Below are positions 5,129 through 6,672 of a DNA stretch of 6,672 nucleotides, in pieces (within the stretch, counting starts at the first letter, position 1; every line of letters starts with the position of its first letter). The DNA is from an uncultured Lachnospiraceae bacterium (GTDB lineage Bacteria; Bacillota; Clostridia; Lachnospirales; Lachnospiraceae). The DNA lies in the NCBI GenBank assembly GCA_949076555.1, contig CARUOB010000090.1, positions 1-6,672 on the forward strand, in the 5' to 3' direction. The notes beneath the pieces are model-generated. The model was not told where the DNA came from. It was given only the letters and a program-made list of their open reading frames with translations, and did not search any database. The position numbers were made by a program, and so were the translations under genes.

Positions 5129-5131
5129 CCT

Positions 5132-5168
5132 TTTCTGGCGGTTAAGGACACTCTGCCAGAAATTTTTT
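5132..5168 (+). terminator. Second, backup terminator
   Basis: An 8-bp stem (tttctggc 5132-5139 with gccagaaa 5155-5162) with a 15-nt loop is followed by six T residues (5163-5168). It comes directly after the SLOG terminator and would catch readthrough. Confidence 0.55.
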
Positions 5169-5519
5169 GAGGATAGCAGGTGCCATGATATGTCACCATC
5201 TCATGCCCATAATCCCGCCTGATGATCTGTTTGAGCGTCAGCCGAGAGCAGGGATACAGAGTATGAAAGCCGGGATAACGGCGATTTTCCTAAACTTATG
5301 CGTTGTTAAAAGCGCCATTGTCTGGCCTGTCCTTTCAGGAGACCGCCAGATAGAATAGGCACATAAGGACGGGCTTCATGGCCTATCCACAAAAAATATC
5401 GTGCCTGATATGCATTAGGGCAAGGGTATCTCATATGGCAGTCCATCAACGCCGGATAAGGGCGGATAGGTGGGCCGACCGTAGGAAATGCCATGCTCTC
5501 CTGTGCTGTCAGGCGTTCA
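5169..5519. other. Gene-free region, possible small-RNA locus
   Basis: The short open frames here (for example 5167-5358 and 5378-5686 on +, 5306-5494 on -) have no recognisable protein, and the 5378 one would have to run through the terminator at 5520. Local pairings exist: tctggc/gccaga around 5319-5352 with an inner cctg/cagg, and ataggc/gcctat around 5355-5384. The region lies between the SLOG terminators and another strong terminator, with no gene to end. That arrangement suits an untranslated RNA, but no promoter was found with confidence. Confidence 0.35.
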
Positions 5520-5560
5520 CGGGGCTATGTGCATTTCCGCACATGGCCCCGCTTTTTTCC
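5520..5560 (+). terminator. Very strong terminator with no gene before it
   Basis: A 13-bp stem (cggggctatgtgc 5520-5532 with gcacatggccccg 5539-5551, one wobble) around a 6-nt loop is followed by C and six T. It ends something transcribed rightward from the gene-free region 5169-5519. Confidence 0.88.
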
Positions 5561-5594
5561 TACATAAGGGGGTGTCAGAGTTCCCTTTGCCAAA

Positions 5595-5693
5595 ATGCTG
5601 TCCCAGGCCGGCGAACACGGCAGGGAAACAGTCGGAACCATGCAAAAAGTCCTTCTCCGCTGTGTCCGGGAAAGGACTTTTTATGAGCTATGA
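5595..5693 (+). CDS. Candidate leader peptide overlapping the second xre start
   Basis: A 32-codon ORF (alternative ATG at 5640 giving 17 codons, MQKVLLRCVRERTFYEL) ends with TGA at 5691-5693, eight bases past the ATG of the xre gene, in a different frame. Its last codons run through the hairpin at 5644-5682, so a ribosome translating it would melt the structure that hides the xre ribosome binding site. No strong ribosome binding site precedes either ATG. It could be a leader peptide giving coupled translation, or chance. Function is inference. Confidence 0.25.
   Translation: MLSQAGEHGRETVGTMQKVLLRCVRERTFYEL
5644..5682 (+). promoter_or_regulatory. Hairpin covering the xre ribosome binding site
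   Basis: Arms 5644-5659 (aaaaagtccttctccg) and 5667-5682 (cgggaaaggacttttt) pair over 15 of 16 positions with a 7-nt loop. The right arm contains AAAGGA, the ribosome binding site of the gene starting at 5683, and ends in TTTTT directly before the ATG. It could act as a terminator/attenuator, as a switch that hides the start site, or both. Confidence 0.7.
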
Positions 5694-5967
5694 CACTTTG
5701 GAGACTGGCAGACGCATCCAGAAGCTCCGCAGGGAAAAGGGGCTGACGCAGGAACAGTTGGCGGAGCGGCTGAATGTCAGCACCGTCCATCTGGCGAAGA
5801 TCGAGACCGGCAAGCGTGGCTGTTCGCTGGATATTCTGATCGACTTTGCCGCTTTTTTCAACGCCAGCCTCGATTATCTGGTGCTTGGTAAGGTCTCGGA
5901 CAGCGAGGTAAGGGCGCGATTGGATGCCGTTATTCAAACCCTGGCGGCTCTGCGGGAGGATATGTGA
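5683..5967 (+). CDS. Xre-family helix-turn-helix regulator (second)
   Basis: A 94-residue protein. Residues about 10-68 are a canonical Cro/C1 HTH (RIQKLRREKGLTQEQLAERL, then STVHLAKIETGKRGCSLDIL and FFNASLDYLVLG), followed by a short helical tail (SEVRARLDAVIQTLAALRED). The same frame opens upstream to 5488, but that extension crosses a strong terminator and reads as non-protein. The ATG at 5683 has AAAGGA about seven bases upstream. That site lies inside a long hairpin, so translation is probably regulated. No divergent partner gene is present. It differs clearly from the first Xre protein in sequence. A role in control of element functions is inference. Confidence 0.9.
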   Translation: MSYDTLETGRRIQKLRREKGLTQEQLAERLNVSTVHLAKIETGKRGCSLDILIDFAAFFNASLDYLVLGKVSDSEVRARLDAVIQTLAALREDM

Positions 5968-6465
5968 CTGGTCGTAACAAGACCGGCGGCTGGTACTCCT
6001 GCGCCATAAGAATACTGCCCGTTTTCCTCTAAACTTAAACCATCAGCCGGGGCGACCCGCTGATGTGGACTTTGAAAACTGAATACGCAGTCATCAGGAA
6101 GTCTTGGAGACAAGACCACGTTACTGTCTGGAATAGCCTGTACAGCGGAGCGCCACGATCCCCGGTTTTGGGAGGAGCGATCCATCCGACTGAAAATGCC
6201 AAGTTGCTCTTGGTTTGGCGATGACAACAGACAGCGATCATGATACTTCCGTAACTCGCGGCCCGGCCACAATGAAGGCGGGGAGGTTAGACGCCTATGA
6301 GAGCAGCTTCGCAAGCTGACGAGCCTGATGATCTCCCGTGATTCCGGGGTGTCGGGGACAAATTGGGATCAAAAACACGCTTTATGAAACTTTGAGGGGC
6401 GGTCTGGAGACGGCATTTGCCGCGCTGGGCCGCTCCTTTACATACCAGAAGAAGGAGGTATCCAT
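5968..6465. other. Gene-free, hairpin-rich stretch upstream of the toxin gene
   Basis: No open frame here reads convincingly as protein; + strand frames are broken by several stops. Visible hairpins are: ctggtc/gaccgg at about 5968-5986; catcagc/gctgatg with an inner GGG-GCGA-CCC at 6041-6065; gtcttg-GAGA-caagac at 6101-6116; ccaag/cttgg near 6198-6212; and cagctt-cgc-aagctg near 6304-6318. Two loops are GNRA tetraloops, as often seen in structured RNAs. No group II intron domain V or other known RNA was recognised. A short open frame from a GTG at 6338 overlaps the toxin start and contains a plausible peptide (ETLRGGLETAFAALGRSF), but has no ribosome binding site. Confidence 0.4.
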
Positions 6466-6672
6466 ATGGATCGTAATTTTCACGATTTCCACCGCGGCGA
6501 GGTCTACTACGCCGACCTGGACCCGGTGACCGGCCATGAGCAGGGAGGCATCCGCCCGGTGCTGGTCATCCAGAACGACACAGGCAATTACCATTCCCCG
6601 ACCATCATTGTGATCGCCGTGACCAGAAGGACCTTTAAGAAACCCAAGCAGCCGACCCATGTGGTGCTGGAT
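6466..6672 (+). CDS. MazF/PemK-family endoribonuclease toxin, N-terminal part (3' end outside window)
   Basis: The first 69 residues are visible. The start reads HRGEVYYADLDPVTGHEQGG, then IRPVLVIQND and SPTIIVIAVT, the typical MazF/PemK beta-barrel core. R30 (GGIRPV) and T53 (IAVT) match the positions of the catalytic Arg and Thr of the family. Such toxins cut single-stranded mRNA at short sequence motifs and are normally neutralised by a partner protein. The ATG has AAGGAGGT six bases upstream, a very strong site. No antitoxin gene precedes it; the nearest upstream gene is the Xre regulator about 500 bases away, so the antitoxin may lie downstream of the window or be missing. Confidence 0.92.
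   Translation, partial: MDRNFHDFHRGEVYYADLDPVTGHEQGGIRPVLVIQNDTGNYHSPTIIVIAVTRRTFKKPKQPTHVVLD

Noticed and set aside
5306..5494. A 62-codon - strand ORF with AGGAG near its ATG
   Set aside because: The spacing is only three bases and the product looks like a shadow frame.
5378..5686. A 102-codon + strand ORF with an AAGGA site before its ATG
   Set aside because: It would have to be translated through the strong terminator at 5520-5560, and the product has no recognisable pattern.
6066..6085. The motif tttgaaaactgaata, resembling sequence found near Firmicutes rRNA genes
   Set aside because: No rRNA or tRNA sequence is adjacent; too short to mean anything alone.
5934..6314. A 126-codon - strand ORF before the toxin gene
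   Set aside because: The product is Ser/Arg/Pro-rich with no domain pattern, and there is no good ribosome binding site; it is likely antisense to a structured region.
6041..6345. Group II intron fragment
   Set aside because: No domain V-like hairpin, no reverse transcriptase gene and no intron boundary motif seen.

Overview
The window looks like accessory and control DNA of an integrative conjugative element (ICE) or related mobilizable element from a Gram-positive gut Clostridia-type bacterium (Lachnospiraceae or Oscillospiraceae style). The grounds are a Firmicutes-type relaxase C-terminus, strong GGAGG ribosome binding sites, and several small Xre-type regulators. A stand-alone PhoB-type winged-helix protein, a SLOG protein and a MazF/PemK toxin also fit. 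The organism call is inference from protein style and composition; no rRNA or housekeeping gene is present.

Layout. (1) 1-567, + strand: the C-terminal end of a relaxase, cut by the window edge, followed by a strong terminator. (2) 622-837: eight back-to-back perfect or near-perfect hairpins, ending in an inverted repeat that resembles an oriT. (3) 879-3506, - strand: a leftward gene string read as tetR, M23 peptidase, stand-alone winged-helix regulator, small HTH protein. tetR has a textbook promoter flanked by two matching palindromic operators. The tetR/M23 part is visibly more AT-rich than its surroundings and looks like acquired cargo. The winged-helix gene appears frameshifted at its second or third codon. 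(4) 3584-3976: mostly non-coding, with a terminator-like hairpin and one 37-codon ORF. (5) 4010-4324, - strand: an Xre regulator, divergent from a rightward SLOG gene (4576-5076). The promoter between them carries a repeated motif that could be the Xre operator. (6) 5133-5560: a gene-free stretch ending in a very strong terminator, possibly a small-RNA locus. (7) 5683-5967, + strand: a second Xre regulator whose ribosome binding site lies inside a long hairpin and whose start is overlapped by a short leader ORF. (8) 5968-6465: gene-free and hairpin-rich. (9) 6466-6672, + strand: the N-terminal part of a MazF/PemK RNase toxin, cut by the window edge.

How it fits together. The relaxase and oriT-like region belong to DNA transfer. 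The Xre, winged-helix and HTH proteins are likely switches for element genes. The SLOG and MazF proteins are typical accessory or conflict functions of such elements. The TetR-controlled secreted M23 peptidase is probably a cell-wall-active cargo enzyme. Functions beyond family level are inference.
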